Counted from the first letter of the stretch, positions 51,613 to 61,558 are shown. The stretch is 64,000 bases of DNA from Fen-1258 sp041658245 (GCA_041658245.1 JBBAAM010000002.1:1-64000); one strand, 5' to 3'. The notes: generated from the sequence alone by a model not told the origin. Program-made: numbers and translations.

Positions 51613-53232
51613 TTAATTAAAATCTTTAGTTATATCTTCCCCTGTTTTAGTTTTTAAGAAATAATAATTCTGAGGATTTATTTTTTCTTCTTCTTGAAGT
51701 TTAATTTTTACAAAATATTTTAATTGGAATTTCGTGAGTCGGGATATAAATCCTTCTTTAAGTTTTAATCCAAGTGAAGGATGAACTTTCAAGATTAACG
51801 ATTTGGATTTTCCTTCAACGTGATAACGTTTTAACCAATGCTCAATTTCATGAATCAAATTTGATTTTTTAGTAAGTAATCCTGTACCTGCACAATACGG
51901 GCATGCCTCGTTCATAGATTGAACAATATTCTCGCGAATTCGTTGGCGTGTAATTTGCATCAATCCGAATTCAGTCATCGGAAGCATTGCAATCTTTGCG
52001 CGGTCTTTTTTGAATTCTTTTTTAAGTTCATCATAAATCTTTTTTCGATTCTTTTCATCTTCAAGATCAATGAAATCTACAACTATCAATCCTCCAATAT
52101 CACGCAGACGGAGCTGGCGGACAATTTCCCGCGATGCTTCTAAATCTGTTTTAAGGGAATTAAGTTCTTGTTCTTTTTTAGCTGCATAACGACCACTGTT
52201 TACATCAATAACAACCATCGCCTCAGTATGCTCTATTACAATGTGTCCTCCGCTTGGCAGAGAAACCTTTCGTCCCATCAAACCTTTAATCTGTTCATCA
52301 ATTTTAAATGCTTCAAAAATCGGTTCATCTTGCTTAAATAATTCTATCCTATCAAGAAGTCCCGGTTGAATGAACTGAATATAGTTGCGTACTTCTTTGT
52401 AAAGTTTTTTAGAATCAACAAAAACTTTTGAAACATCAGGAGTGAACAGATCTCTTAGAACGCTGATGGTTGTACTAAGATCTTTATATAAAAGAGAAGG
52501 CGGATCTTGTTTCTTTGCATCTTCCTGCATGTCTTCCCAAATTTTTACAAGATATCTCAAGTCGCCGGACAACGATTCTTCTGTTTGATCTTTTGCTGCT
52601 GTTCTAATAATCAATCCGCAATTAGAAGGAATTATTCCCCGTGCAATTCTTCTTAATCTTTTTCGTTCTCTAAAATCATAGATCTTCTTTGAAACACCAA
52701 CCTTATTATCTAAAGGAAGTAAAACGCAAAATCTTCCCGGGATAGAAATAGAAGAAGTACATCTAACGCCTTTATCTTTAACAGGCTCTTTAATAATCTG
52801 AATTAATATTGATTCCCCTTTATGCAGTTTAGGAATTTGCCTCTGTTCTCGATGATCGTGTTTATCTTTATCTCTAACAGGTTTTTGTTCCTGCGGCTGA
52901 GTTTGAGTAGTGGTTTGATCTTGGGTTTGAGGTTCAGCTTCGTCGTCGTCGGTTCCGTCATCAGCTTCTTCATCTTCATCTAGCATATCTTTTAAAGCAT
53001 CGGTACGGTCGCCAATATCAGAAAAGTGAAGAAAAGCATCATGCTTTAATCCGATGTCTATGAATACTGCGCGGATGCCGGGTAATACTCGGGCAACTTT
53101 TCCTAAAAATACATCTCCCACCATTCTTCTTTTTTCCGGATGATCTACGAAGAAATCAACCAGATTGCCGTCTTCAGTTATCGCAACGTGGTTCTGCGAT
53201 GTTGAAGAACTAATAATAATTTCTTTATTCAT
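51613..53232 (-). CDS. rng: Ribonuclease G/E with an acidic-Gln insert in the S1 domain
   Basis: 539 residues. The S1 domain (GKVARVLPGIRAVFIDIGLKHDAFLH) is interrupted by an insert of about 59 residues (78-136) rich in Asp, Glu, Gln and Thr, later Lys/Arg/His. The RNase H-like catalytic core includes VVIDVNSGRY and the VVDFIDLED Mg2+ site. The zinc-link CPYCAGTG and a short C-terminal domain complete an RNase G-type (not the long RNase E-type) enzyme. It matures rRNA and degrades mRNA in the cytoplasm. The insert is unusual. It is separated from tal by 87 bp of AT-rich sequence. Confidence 0.92.
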   Translation of the reverse strand: MNKEIIISSSTSQNHVAITEDGNLVDFFVDHPEKRRMVGDVFLGKVARVLPGIRAVFIDIGLKHDAFLHFSDIGDRTDALKDMLDEDEEADDGTDDDEAEPQTQDQTTTQTQPQEQKPVRDKDKHDHREQRQIPKLHKGESILIQIIKEPVKDKGVRCTSSISIPGRFCVLLPLDNKVGVSKKIYDFRERKRLRRIARGIIPSNCGLIIRTAAKDQTEESLSGDLRYLVKIWEDMQEDAKKQDPPSLLYKDLSTTISVLRDLFTPDVSKVFVDSKKLYKEVRNYIQFIQPGLLDRIELFKQDEPIFEAFKIDEQIKGLMGRKVSLPSGGHIVIEHTEAMVVIDVNSGRYAAKKEQELNSLKTDLEASREIVRQLRLRDIGGLIVVDFIDLEDEKNRKKIYDELKKEFKKDRAKIAMLPMTEFGLMQITRQRIRENIVQSMNEACPYCAGTGLLTKKSNLIHEIEHWLKRYHVEGKSKSLILKVHPSLGLKLKEGFISRLTKFQLKYFVKIKLQEEEKINPQNYYFLKTKTGEDITKDFN

Positions 53233-53251
53233 TTAAAAACCTTTTTAGTTC

Positions 53252-54319
53252 CTATCCAAGCGCACTGATATTTTGATCAGTAAGCCAGAATAGAACTTTC
53301 TTTTGAAATTTTTTGTGGATCTCTTCCTTAATATGAATTTCTTTTGAACCTTTCATTATTTTTTCCGCATGATCAATAATGAGTCCGCGAAGTGTATCCA
53401 ATTTTTTTACAGAAAAAACTTTTTCAAGTAGAGAATTAATTCCAGTATAATTTTTGAAATACCAGATAGAATGTTTTTTAGCTTTATCTAGAGCTAACAT
53501 TTCGCCGAATTCTTCTGCCAAATTTTTTATATGTTTTAATAAAGTATCTCTAACAACAAAAGCATCCGGTTCCCCGGGATCAATTCCTTTTTCCATCAAA
53601 ACATTAAAACGTGAAAAAATAAACGGATTACCTAGCGCACCGCGCGCAATCATTGCAGAATCACAACCGGTTGAATCAATCATTTCTTTAACATCATGAG
53701 GCGTAAACATTGATCCGTTTCCAACAACGGGAATATTTACAGCTTCTTTAACTTTTTTAAGCCAGCTCCAGTCAGCGTTCATATCATATTTATCCGCACG
53801 GGTTCTTGCATGAACAAAAATTAAAGTTCCTCCGTTATCTTCTACTACTTTTGCATTTTCCAAAACATTAACTGTTGATTTATCTTTTCCTAACCTAAGC
53901 TTAACTGATATGGGAACTCCATTTGATCCATCCACCATTTTGCGAACCAGGTTAGAAAGTGTTTTAGGATCATCTAATAATGCTGCACCCATTTTTTTAG
54001 AACAAACTTTATCTACGGGACAACCGCAATTTAGATCAATTAGATCCGGTTTCATTTTAGAAATTTCTTTTACTGCTTCAAACAAAGTTTCCGGATGATT
54101 TCCTAAAATTTGAACACCGATTGGTTTTTCGGAACGGCTAAATGAGAAATGACGAAGAGTTTCAAAATTATTATTTACGACGCCATCCGCGCTTACCATC
54201 TGCGTAAAAGTTATACCCGCTTGCTGCTCTTGACATATTTTTCGAAAAGAAGAGTCTGTAATCTCAGCCATTGGGGCTAAAAATAGTTTTTTACCTATAT
54301 CGAGATTTCCGACTTTCAT
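53252..54319 (-). CDS. dusB: tRNA-dihydrouridine synthase (Dus family)
   Basis: 355 residues. FMN-dependent reduction of uridines in the tRNA D-loop. LAPMAEITDSSFRKI at the start, LNCGCPVDKVCSKKMGAALL (with the catalytic Cys), VKLRLG, VVGNGSMFTPHDVKEM and AMIARGALGNPFIF are the Dus signatures; the last two blocks place the FMN phosphate-binding region. The DusB subfamily is suggested by the N-terminal pattern, not proven. It lies 19 bp upstream of rng in the same direction. Confidence 0.92.
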   Translation of the reverse strand: MKVGNLDIGKKLFLAPMAEITDSSFRKICQEQQAGITFTQMVSADGVVNNNFETLRHFSFSRSEKPIGVQILGNHPETLFEAVKEISKMKPDLIDLNCGCPVDKVCSKKMGAALLDDPKTLSNLVRKMVDGSNGVPISVKLRLGKDKSTVNVLENAKVVEDNGGTLIFVHARTRADKYDMNADWSWLKKVKEAVNIPVVGNGSMFTPHDVKEMIDSTGCDSAMIARGALGNPFIFSRFNVLMEKGIDPGEPDAFVVRDTLLKHIKNLAEEFGEMLALDKAKKHSIWYFKNYTGINSLLEKVFSVKKLDTLRGLIIDHAEKIMKGSKEIHIKEEIHKKFQKKVLFWLTDQNISALG

Positions 54320-54404
54320 TTAATAACTCTTACAAAAATTTCCAAAAAACAATTTGCTTATATCATTATGAATCCCAATAAAATTGGAATTCATAATTAA
54401 CTAA

Positions 54405-56510
54405 CTATTCTTTTTCTTCTGAATCCTGACTTATGGATTCATTCAATAATGCTTTCCTAGAAAGAGAGAACTTTCCTCCTTCAATTGCAAGCAATTTAAC
54501 TTTTACCATTTCTCCTTCTTTCAAAACATCTGTTACTTTATTAACACGTTTGTTATCTATCTGCGAAATATGGAGAAGTCCTTGAGTCCCGGGTATAATT
54601 TCAACAAAAGCGCCAAAGTCGGTAATCTTCATAATTTTGCCGGTATAATTTTTTCCAACTTCCGGTTCTGAGACTAATAGTTTAATATATTCTTTTGCTG
54701 CTTTGGCAAGTGTTGCATCTTGTCCTGCTATGCTTACTGTTCCATCGTCTTCAATATTAATATCTACACAAAAATCTTTCTGCATCTTCTGAATAACTTT
54801 TCCGCCAGGCCCGATAACAGCACCAATTTTTTCTGTTGGAACTTTTGTTGTAAAAATTCTAGGTGCATAATCGGAAATATTTGGTCTGGCTTCGGCTAAT
54901 GCTTCATTCATGATTTTAAGAATATGCAATCTTCCTTCTTTAGCTTGAGCTAGAGCTTTTTCCATGATTTCGTATGAGATACCTTGAATTTTGATGTCCA
55001 TCTGTAATCCGGTAATTCCACTTTCAGAACCCGCAACTTTGAAATCCATATCACCAAGATGATCTTCGTTACCAAGAATATCGGAAAGAATCGCAAATTT
55101 TTCCTTTTCTTTAACAAGTCCCATTGCAATTCCGGCGATAGCACATTTAACAGGAACCCCGCCTTCCATCAATGCAAGTGAACCGGCACAAACAGTCGCC
55201 ATAGATGATGATCCGTTCGATTCAAGAATATCCGAGTTCAAACGAATGATGTAAGGGAATTTTTCCTCTGCGGGAATAATATTTTTAAGTGAGCGTTCTG
55301 CCAGGTTACCGTGCCCGACTTCTCTTCTTCCGACACCTGAGAATCTTCCGGTTTCACCAACGCTGAACGGCGGAAAGTTATAATGAAGCAGAAATCGTTT
55401 TTTATATTCAGGTTGAAGTCCATCAATAATTTGTTCGTCGCCTTTAGCGCCCAATGTTAAAGTAGTTAAGCTTTGAGTTTCTCCGCGTGTGAAAAGAGCT
55501 GTTGCATGGGGGCGCGGCAGAATTCCAAGTTCTATTGTTATTGGTCTTATCTGAGTTGTATTTCTTCCGTCAAGTCGTAATCCTTCATCAAGAATTCTTT
55601 TACGCATCAAAACTTTTTCCATATCATGAAGAATTTCTTTGATGGCTCCTTCTTGTTCAGGATATTTTTCAGCAAGAGCAGCTAGAACTTCATCGGTTAA
55701 CGCGTGGTTCTGTGCCGATCTTTCTTCTTTTGCTAAAACTGATGAAATTATTGTTTTAAATTTATCATGAGCAAGTGCTGTGATCTCGTTCAGTAAATTT
55801 TGATCAACAACTTTTTCGACAACTACCATTTTTGCTTTGCCGCAAAGCTGCTGCAGTTCTTTCTGAACTTCAATAATTTTTTTGATTTCTGTGTGAGCAA
55901 ATTTAAGAGCATCGAGCATAACCTGTTCGTTCAATTCTTTTGCTTCGCCTTCAACCATCATGATCGAACTTTCAGTTCCTGCTACAACTAATTCAATATC
56001 GCTTAATTCAATTTCTTGTAGTGTAGGATTAATGACGAACTCGCCTTCGATTCTTCCAACTCTAACTTCACCGATCGGTTCAAAGAACGGAATATCTGAA
56101 ATTGCCAGCGCTGCCGAAGCTCCGCATGCTGCAATTACATCCGAATCATTTTCACTATCGTAAGAATAAACGAATGCCGCAACTTGAGTATCGTTTCTGT
56201 AACTATCAGAAAAGAGCGGACGAATTGGACGGTCAATCAATCGTGATGTAAGAACTTCTTTATCGGTCGGCTTCCCTTCCCTTTTGAAAAATCCGCCCGG
56301 AATTTTTCCCGCAGCAAGTGATTTTTCTCTATACTCAACGCTGAGTGGAAAGAAATCAACATCCGGTCTTAATTCACCTGCAACAGCAGTAACTAAAACC
56401 ATTGTATCGCCGTAGCGAACCATAACAGCGCCGTTTGCCTGCTTGGCAAGTTTTCCTGTTTCAAAAATTAATTTCTGTTTTCCTATTTGTACTTCTTTAG
56501 TATAAACCAT
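54405..56510 (-). CDS. pnp: Polyribonucleotide nucleotidyltransferase (PNPase)
   Basis: 701 residues, family length. PNPase phosphorolytically degrades RNA 3'-5'. Two RNase PH domains are separated by an alpha-helical domain. The second core carries FTRGETQSLTTLTLG, LHYNFPPFSVGE and the MDFKVAGSESGITGLQMDIK active-site Asp. A KH domain (GAVIGPGGKVIQKMQ) and an S1 domain (YTGKIMKITDFGAFVEIIPG) form the C-terminus. It lies 12 bp after rpsO, the standard rpsO-pnp arrangement, which is autoregulated in other bacteria. Confidence 0.98.
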   Translation of the reverse strand: MVYTKEVQIGKQKLIFETGKLAKQANGAVMVRYGDTMVLVTAVAGELRPDVDFFPLSVEYREKSLAAGKIPGGFFKREGKPTDKEVLTSRLIDRPIRPLFSDSYRNDTQVAAFVYSYDSENDSDVIAACGASAALAISDIPFFEPIGEVRVGRIEGEFVINPTLQEIELSDIELVVAGTESSIMMVEGEAKELNEQVMLDALKFAHTEIKKIIEVQKELQQLCGKAKMVVVEKVVDQNLLNEITALAHDKFKTIISSVLAKEERSAQNHALTDEVLAALAEKYPEQEGAIKEILHDMEKVLMRKRILDEGLRLDGRNTTQIRPITIELGILPRPHATALFTRGETQSLTTLTLGAKGDEQIIDGLQPEYKKRFLLHYNFPPFSVGETGRFSGVGRREVGHGNLAERSLKNIIPAEEKFPYIIRLNSDILESNGSSSMATVCAGSLALMEGGVPVKCAIAGIAMGLVKEKEKFAILSDILGNEDHLGDMDFKVAGSESGITGLQMDIKIQGISYEIMEKALAQAKEGRLHILKIMNEALAEARPNISDYAPRIFTTKVPTEKIGAVIGPGGKVIQKMQKDFCVDINIEDDGTVSIAGQDATLAKAAKEYIKLLVSEPEVGKNYTGKIMKITDFGAFVEIIPGTQGLLHISQIDNKRVNKVTDVLKEGEMVKVKLLAIEGGKFSLSRKALLNESISQDSEEKE

Positions 56511-56522
56511 TTAGATACTCCA

Positions 56523-56792
56523 TTACTTTCTTATGTTCAATTCTTTAATTATGCTGCGGTATCTTTCTATGTTCTTACTTGCCAGATAATCAAGCAGCCT
56601 TCTTCTTTTTCCAACCATCTGCATCAATCCACGTCTTGAAGCATGATCTTTTTTATGCGCTTCGAAATGACCGGTGAGACGATTAATTTCTGCTGTTAGT
56701 AATGCGATTTGAACTTCGGCAGTTCCGCTATCTTTTTCTCCTTTACCGAATTTTTTGATGATCGCAAGTTTTTCTTCCTTTGACAAAGACAT
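56523..56792 (-). CDS. rpsO: 30S ribosomal protein S15
   Basis: 89 residues, the exact family length. S15 binds helix 20-22 of 16S rRNA early in small-subunit assembly. GTAEVQIALLTAEINRLTGHF, DHASRRGLMQMVGKRRRLLDYL and the Lys/Arg-rich end are conserved. The upstream side has a pair of palindromic hairpins at 56866-56914, and pnp follows. No long leader RNA structure was recognised. Confidence 0.98.
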   Translation of the reverse strand: MSLSKEEKLAIIKKFGKGEKDSGTAEVQIALLTAEINRLTGHFEAHKKDHASRRGLMQMVGKRRRLLDYLASKNIERYRSIIKELNIRK

Positions 56793-56865
56793 TGTGTTAC
56801 TCCTTAAGTTGATTGTTCGATGAAACCCCAGAACAAACCGGGATCTATTAGTTAATTAATTTTTC

Positions 56866-56914
56866 TTTAGCACAGATTCGTAATCTGTGCTAAACGCAGA
56901 TTGCGAATCTGCGT
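56866..56914. repeat. Double palindromic hairpin between ribF and rpsO
   Basis: Two adjacent hairpins share the ACAGATT/AATCTG-type core. The first is a perfect 13-bp stem TTTAGCACAGATT / AATCTGTGCTAAA with a CGT loop (56866-56894). The second is ACGCAGATT-GCG-AATCTGCGT (56894-56914). The second touches the ribF stop codon. Such structures may reduce read-through from ribF into rpsO, but no T-tract makes them classical terminators, and the repeated core suggests a dispersed palindrome family. Confidence 0.8.
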
Positions 56915-57849
56915 TACGAATATGTTTTAATAATTCCTTGAGCTGTTTGTTTATCCATTTCAATTTGATGAATAAGATCTTCCTTTGATTCAAATTTCTT
57001 CTCATTACGAAGTCGTTTTAAAAACTCTACCTTAAAATACTTTCCGTAAATATCTCTGTCAAAATTTAATATATGAACTTCAAGAACTAATTCATGTTTA
57101 TTCTCAAATGTTGGTCTGAAACCTATATTCATAATTCCAAAATGATTTTCATCTTCAACCATACATTTTACAATGTACACACCGTTCATCGGCAAAGCTT
57201 TCTTTTCATCATCCGGTTGAATGTTCGCAGTCGGAAATCCGAGCAAACGGCCGCGCTGCATTCCTTTAACAATTATCCCGGATAATGTATAATTTCTTCC
57301 AATTAATGATCCTGCTTTTTCAACATCACCTGCAAATAGAGAATTTCTAATTTTTGTACTGCTAATAATTTCTCCATTCAACATTTCCGGAGGAACTGCA
57401 GTTACATCAAGATTGTAAATCTTACCAACCTCGCGCAGTTTCTTTTCATCTCCAAGCCGGTCTTTACCAAATTTATGATCATGACCTATTACCATTTGTG
57501 AAGAGCCGATCTTTTCAATAATGAACTTCTTGATAAACTCATCGGATGTTAATTGAGAAAATTCTTTTGTAAAGTCTATCACCATCAAATTTTCAATACC
57601 GATTTTTTCAAGAACTTCTTTCTTCTCTTCCAGTGATGTTAATATTTTCAAATCAAAATCTTTTGAGATCACGGAACGTGGATGCGGTTCAAAAGTAATT
57701 ACAAAGCTTGTCCCGTTGTTCTTATTTGAAAGCTCAAGAACTTTCTCAAATATTTTAATGTGGCCGTTATGTAATCCGTCGAACGAGCCGACTGTTACAA
57801 CCGCACTTTTTATTTTTACAATTTCAGAAGTATCTGTATAAACTTTCAT
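56914..57849 (-). CDS. ribF: Bifunctional riboflavin kinase / FAD synthetase RibF
   Basis: 311 residues. The N-terminal FMN adenylyltransferase domain contains VTVGSFDGLHNGH (nucleotidyltransferase HxGH-like site), FEPHPRSV and ISSTKIRNSLFAG. The C-terminal flavokinase domain contains GRLLGFPTANI, the conserved MNGVYIVKC strand and NIGFRPTFENKHELVLEVHILNF. It converts riboflavin to FMN and FAD. Its start overlaps the truB stop (TAATG), keeping it in the translation operon. Confidence 0.96.
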   Translation of the reverse strand: MKVYTDTSEIVKIKSAVVTVGSFDGLHNGHIKIFEKVLELSNKNNGTSFVITFEPHPRSVISKDFDLKILTSLEEKKEVLEKIGIENLMVIDFTKEFSQLTSDEFIKKFIIEKIGSSQMVIGHDHKFGKDRLGDEKKLREVGKIYNLDVTAVPPEMLNGEIISSTKIRNSLFAGDVEKAGSLIGRNYTLSGIIVKGMQRGRLLGFPTANIQPDDEKKALPMNGVYIVKCMVEDENHFGIMNIGFRPTFENKHELVLEVHILNFDRDIYGKYFKVEFLKRLRNEKKFESKEDLIHQIEMDKQTAQGIIKTYS

Positions 57850-58577
57850 TATGCTATTTCAGGTTCAGCAATAAAATAATTTTTTGCGTATTCGTTAAAT
57901 TCTTCGATTGATAACGCATCATCTACACCAAACTCGCCAATATGCGTACGTCGTAATTCTTTTAGATAAGCTCCGCATCCAAGCTGTTCGCCAAAATCAC
58001 TTGCAAGTACTCTAATGTATGTTCCTTTAGAACAAGTTATTTCAAAGCAGATATCAGGAAGATCAATTTTCTCAATTTCAAATTTTGAAATAAAAACTTC
58101 ACGTAATTCACGTTCAACTTCAATACCCTTCCGCGCTAAATGATACAGCGATTTACCGTTTCTTTTAACTGCAGAATACATCGGCGGCGTTTGAAATATC
58201 TTACCGATGAATTTGTCACGCAAGCTATTTATTTGTTCTTCCGTTACGCCTTCAATATTTTTTCTCGTATCAAAATCAGTTTCAGTATCGAACGAGCGTG
58301 TTGTTTTTCCAAGAGTAATAACACCTTTATACGTTTTCTCTAGATTTTGAATTTCGGAAATTCTTTTTGTCATTTTTCCGGTACAAACAATCATCAATCC
58401 CGTTGCCATCGGGTCAAGCGTTCCTGCATGTCCTACTTTTTTAACACCTACGGTTTTTCTTACCTTATAGACACAATCGAACGCACTTTTTAACAATGCT
58501 TTATCAAAAAGAATAATTTCTCCGTCAACAAAGTTCGGATCAATCTCAGCTATCGTGTTTTTCGTTATCGCTTTCAT
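57849..58577 (-). CDS. truB: tRNA pseudouridine-55 synthase TruB
   Basis: 242 residues. The catalytic Asp lies in VGHAGTLDPMATGLM, after the KVRKTVGVKKVG substrate loop; KTYKGVITLGKTTRSFDTETD and QTPPMYSAVKRNGKSLY are conserved, and the SKGTYIRVLASDFGEQLG block closes the catalytic core. It makes psi55 in the T-loop of tRNAs. It lacks a PUA domain, as in many short bacterial forms. Its 5' end overlaps rbfA by 32 bp. Confidence 0.95.
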   Translation of the reverse strand: MKAITKNTIAEIDPNFVDGEIILFDKALLKSAFDCVYKVRKTVGVKKVGHAGTLDPMATGLMIVCTGKMTKRISEIQNLEKTYKGVITLGKTTRSFDTETDFDTRKNIEGVTEEQINSLRDKFIGKIFQTPPMYSAVKRNGKSLYHLARKGIEVERELREVFISKFEIEKIDLPDICFEITCSKGTYIRVLASDFGEQLGCGAYLKELRRTHIGEFGVDDALSIEEFNEYAKNYFIAEPEIA

Positions 58578-58905
58578 GAATTTTCTTAAATAAATCTTCC
58601 ATTTTTTCTACATAGTCTAAAGTATCATCTATAAAAAAGTGAAGTTCAGGAACAAATCTGACTTGAATCCTTCCAGCTAACTGCGATCTGATCATTCCTT
58701 TTATTACATTTACTCTTTCCAGGACTTGAGCCCGTTTCTCTTTATCATAAACTGATAAATAAACTTTAGTGTGTTTCAAATCCGGACTCAACTTCACGTT
58801 CGTAACTGTGATCATTCCGAAATTTGGATCCTGAACTTTGTGAAGAAAAATCAAACTCAGTTCTTCTTTAATCAAACTTGAAACTTTATCTATTCTGTGA
58901 GTCAT
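58546..58905 (-). CDS. rbfA: Ribosome-binding factor A
   Basis: 119 residues. RbfA is a KH-type factor needed for 16S rRNA 5' maturation and cold adaptation. RIDKVSSLIKEELSLIFLHKV at the start, MITVTNVKLSPDLKHTKVYLSV and the RIQVRFVPELHFFIDDTLDYVEKMEDLF segment are the family pattern. The ATG overlaps the infB stop (TAATG), and the 3' end overlaps truB by 32 bp, so it is translated in the infB-rbfA-truB chain. Confidence 0.95.
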   Translation of the reverse strand: MTHRIDKVSSLIKEELSLIFLHKVQDPNFGMITVTNVKLSPDLKHTKVYLSVYDKEKRAQVLERVNVIKGMIRSQLAGRIQVRFVPELHFFIDDTLDYVEKMEDLFKKIHESDNEKHDS

Positions 58906-61529
58906 TACTCTAATTTCTTTTTTGTTTCAATCATTTTATAAGCTTCAACGATATCGCCAACTTTAATATCATTAAAGTTTGCAATGCTGAGACCGCATTC
59001 ATAACCTTTTTCAACTTCACGGACATCATCTTTGAATCTTCTTAATGAACTGATCTCGCCTTCGTAAACGGCAATTCCTTCTCTGAACAACCGTACTTTA
59101 TTACCTCTAGTAATTCTGCCATCTTGAACAGAACAACCGGCAATTGTTCCTGCTTTCGGAACTTTGAAAGTATCTCGAACTTCGAGAGTAGCAACAACTT
59201 CTTCGGATACAACAGGAGAGAGTAATCCTTCCAGAGCAGATTTGACTTCGTTGATCGCATCATAAATAACGTTGTAGAGACGAATGTCAACTTTTTCAAC
59301 TTCTGCAAGTTTTCTTGCATTTGTATTTGGGCGTACGTGGAATCCTACAATAATAGCTCCCGATGCTGCCGCTAAAAGAACATCACCTTCTGAAATTGCA
59401 CCAACTCCTTTGTGAATAACACGAACCGAAACTTCTTGATTTGATAATTTCATTAATGAATCTGATAATGCCTCAATAGAACCGTCAACATCACCTTTAA
59501 CGATTACCGGAAGTTCCTTAAATCCGCCATGGCTAATTTGACTTGCAATTTCATCAAGTGTAATATGATGTACTTGACGATGATCTTGTTCGCGTTTCAA
59601 CTGCATTCGTTTCAAACTAATTTCGCGTGCTTCTCTTTCAGATTCCGCAACTGTAAAATTATCACCTGCTTGAGGTGCAGATTCAAAACCAAGCACAAGT
59701 ACCGGTGTTGATGGTCCGGCTTCAAAAACTTTTTTGTTTCGTTCATCAAACATTGCACGTACCCGTCCATGAACAACACCTGCAATGAACGGATCGCCTA
59801 TCTTTACAATACCTTTTTGAACTAGAACTGTAGCAGTAACACCTTTTCCTTTATCAAGCTGAGATTCAATGATTGTACCCCGTCCCAATCTTTCCGGGTT
59901 TGCTTTTAACTCCAGTAGTTCAGCTTCAAGAGCAATTTTTTCTAAAAGTAGATCAACATTTTTTCCCATTTTAGCAGAGATTTCAACACACTGATATTTT
60001 CCGCCCCATTCTTCAACTAAAACATTTCTATCAGCAAGCTGCTGTTTGATCTTTTCTATGTTTGAATTCGGTTTATCAATTTTATTGATGGCTATTATTA
60101 TTGGAACATTTGCTGCTTGAGCGTGATTGATCGCTTCAACAGTTTGAGGCATCACTGCATCATCTGCAGCTACAACTAAAACTACAATATCTGTAACTCT
60201 TGCACCGCGTGCACGCATAGCAGTGAATGCTTCGTGACCCGGAGTATCGAGAAATGAAATTTGTTTGCCGTCTTCAGTGATTACTTTGTAAGCGCCGATG
60301 TGCTGAGTTATTCCGCCGGCTTCACCTGCAACTACATTAGCGCTGCGGATATAATCCAGCAATGATGTTTTACCATGATCAACGTGACCCATAATTGTAA
60401 CAACGGGCGGGCGGGGTTTAAGCGACTCGATAGTATCGGGAACATCTGCATCAATATCTGCCTGATATTCAGCTTGAAGTTCAATTTCAAATCCGAATTC
60501 ATCGGCAACAAGTGTAATTGTTTCAACATCAAGCCGCTGATTAATAGAAACCATCAATCCAAGAGAAATACATTTTGAAATTACATCGCTTACTGCAACA
60601 CCCATAAGATTTGCAAGTTCATTAACGGCAATATATTCCGTTACTTGAATTTTTGTTTTGTCTAATTCTTTCTGCTGAAGAATCTGATCTTGAATATCCT
60701 GTTTCTCTTTTCTTTTCTTTTTACGATTTGAAGCCCTATCTCCAACCGCAGATTCATCCATACTTAGCAATGTTCGTTTAATTGCATCTTCAACTTCACG
60801 TTTATCAATTTCCAGGCGTTTTATTTTTCTTTTCTTCTTAGCAACTATAACTTCCTCGGGACCTTCACCGGGAGTGGCAGCTTTTTTCTTCGACTTTAGA
60901 ACTTTCTTTTTCTTTTTGCTTTTTTTATCTGCATCTTTATCTTCAGCAGTAACTACGATTGGCTTAATCTGAGAAGTTGTTGGAGCTGTTTCCGGTTTTT
61001 CTCTCCTATCCTTCAGATCCATCTTGCCTACAATTGTTAATCCTTTTCTTCTTCCTTCAATAGCAATTTCAGTTTCTGTTTTATAAGATTTTGATTCTTC
61101 TAAAACTTCTTCAGTTTTTTCATAAGCCGGCTCAGATTCGGTAACGGTTTCAGCAGTTTCAGTAGCTTGAACAGTCGTTGCCTGTTCTGCAACAGTATCT
61201 TTTCTTTTGGATAGATCACTTTCTTTTTCTTCGGCCTGTTTGTGTCCGGCTGCTTTCTTAGATGTTTCTAAAGCGGCTTCTGCTTCATCGTGATCACTTC
61301 TCTTTTTCTGAAAATCCGAAATTTTCTTATAATGCTTCTCAGCTTTCTCAATATCCTTTTTGAAAAATGACTTTATATCAGCCACCATTTCATCGGTCAA
61401 CAGAGACATATGAGATTTTACGTCGTAGCCTTTCTTCTGTAAAAATTCAACTAAAGTTTCTGTAGCAAGATTATGCTCAGTACCAAATTTGTATAGTCGT
61501 AATTTTTTGTCTTTTACTGTTTCCGGCAT
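58905..61529 (-). CDS. infB: Translation initiation factor IF-2
   Basis: 874 residues. The N-terminal part has an IF2_N-type region (LRLYKFGTEHNLATETLVEFL), then a long Lys/Glu/Ala-rich stretch (about 80-280) and a second IF2_N motif (VNELANLMGVAVSDVISKC). The GTPase domain carries GHVDHGKTSLLD (near 378), DTPGHEAFTAMRARGA and NKIDKP. C-terminal domains II-IV follow. It delivers initiator fMet-tRNA to the 30S subunit. The N-terminal extension is of typical length for low-GC Gram-negative organisms. Confidence 0.97.
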   Translation of the reverse strand: MPETVKDKKLRLYKFGTEHNLATETLVEFLQKKGYDVKSHMSLLTDEMVADIKSFFKKDIEKAEKHYKKISDFQKKRSDHDEAEAALETSKKAAGHKQAEEKESDLSKRKDTVAEQATTVQATETAETVTESEPAYEKTEEVLEESKSYKTETEIAIEGRRKGLTIVGKMDLKDRREKPETAPTTSQIKPIVVTAEDKDADKKSKKKKKVLKSKKKAATPGEGPEEVIVAKKKRKIKRLEIDKREVEDAIKRTLLSMDESAVGDRASNRKKKRKEKQDIQDQILQQKELDKTKIQVTEYIAVNELANLMGVAVSDVISKCISLGLMVSINQRLDVETITLVADEFGFEIELQAEYQADIDADVPDTIESLKPRPPVVTIMGHVDHGKTSLLDYIRSANVVAGEAGGITQHIGAYKVITEDGKQISFLDTPGHEAFTAMRARGARVTDIVVLVVAADDAVMPQTVEAINHAQAANVPIIIAINKIDKPNSNIEKIKQQLADRNVLVEEWGGKYQCVEISAKMGKNVDLLLEKIALEAELLELKANPERLGRGTIIESQLDKGKGVTATVLVQKGIVKIGDPFIAGVVHGRVRAMFDERNKKVFEAGPSTPVLVLGFESAPQAGDNFTVAESEREAREISLKRMQLKREQDHRQVHHITLDEIASQISHGGFKELPVIVKGDVDGSIEALSDSLMKLSNQEVSVRVIHKGVGAISEGDVLLAAASGAIIVGFHVRPNTNARKLAEVEKVDIRLYNVIYDAINEVKSALEGLLSPVVSEEVVATLEVRDTFKVPKAGTIAGCSVQDGRITRGNKVRLFREGIAVYEGEISSLRRFKDDVREVEKGYECGLSIANFNDIKVGDIVEAYKMIETKKKLE

Positions 61530-61558
61530 TTTGTAATTACCTGTATTTGTGTAATTGG

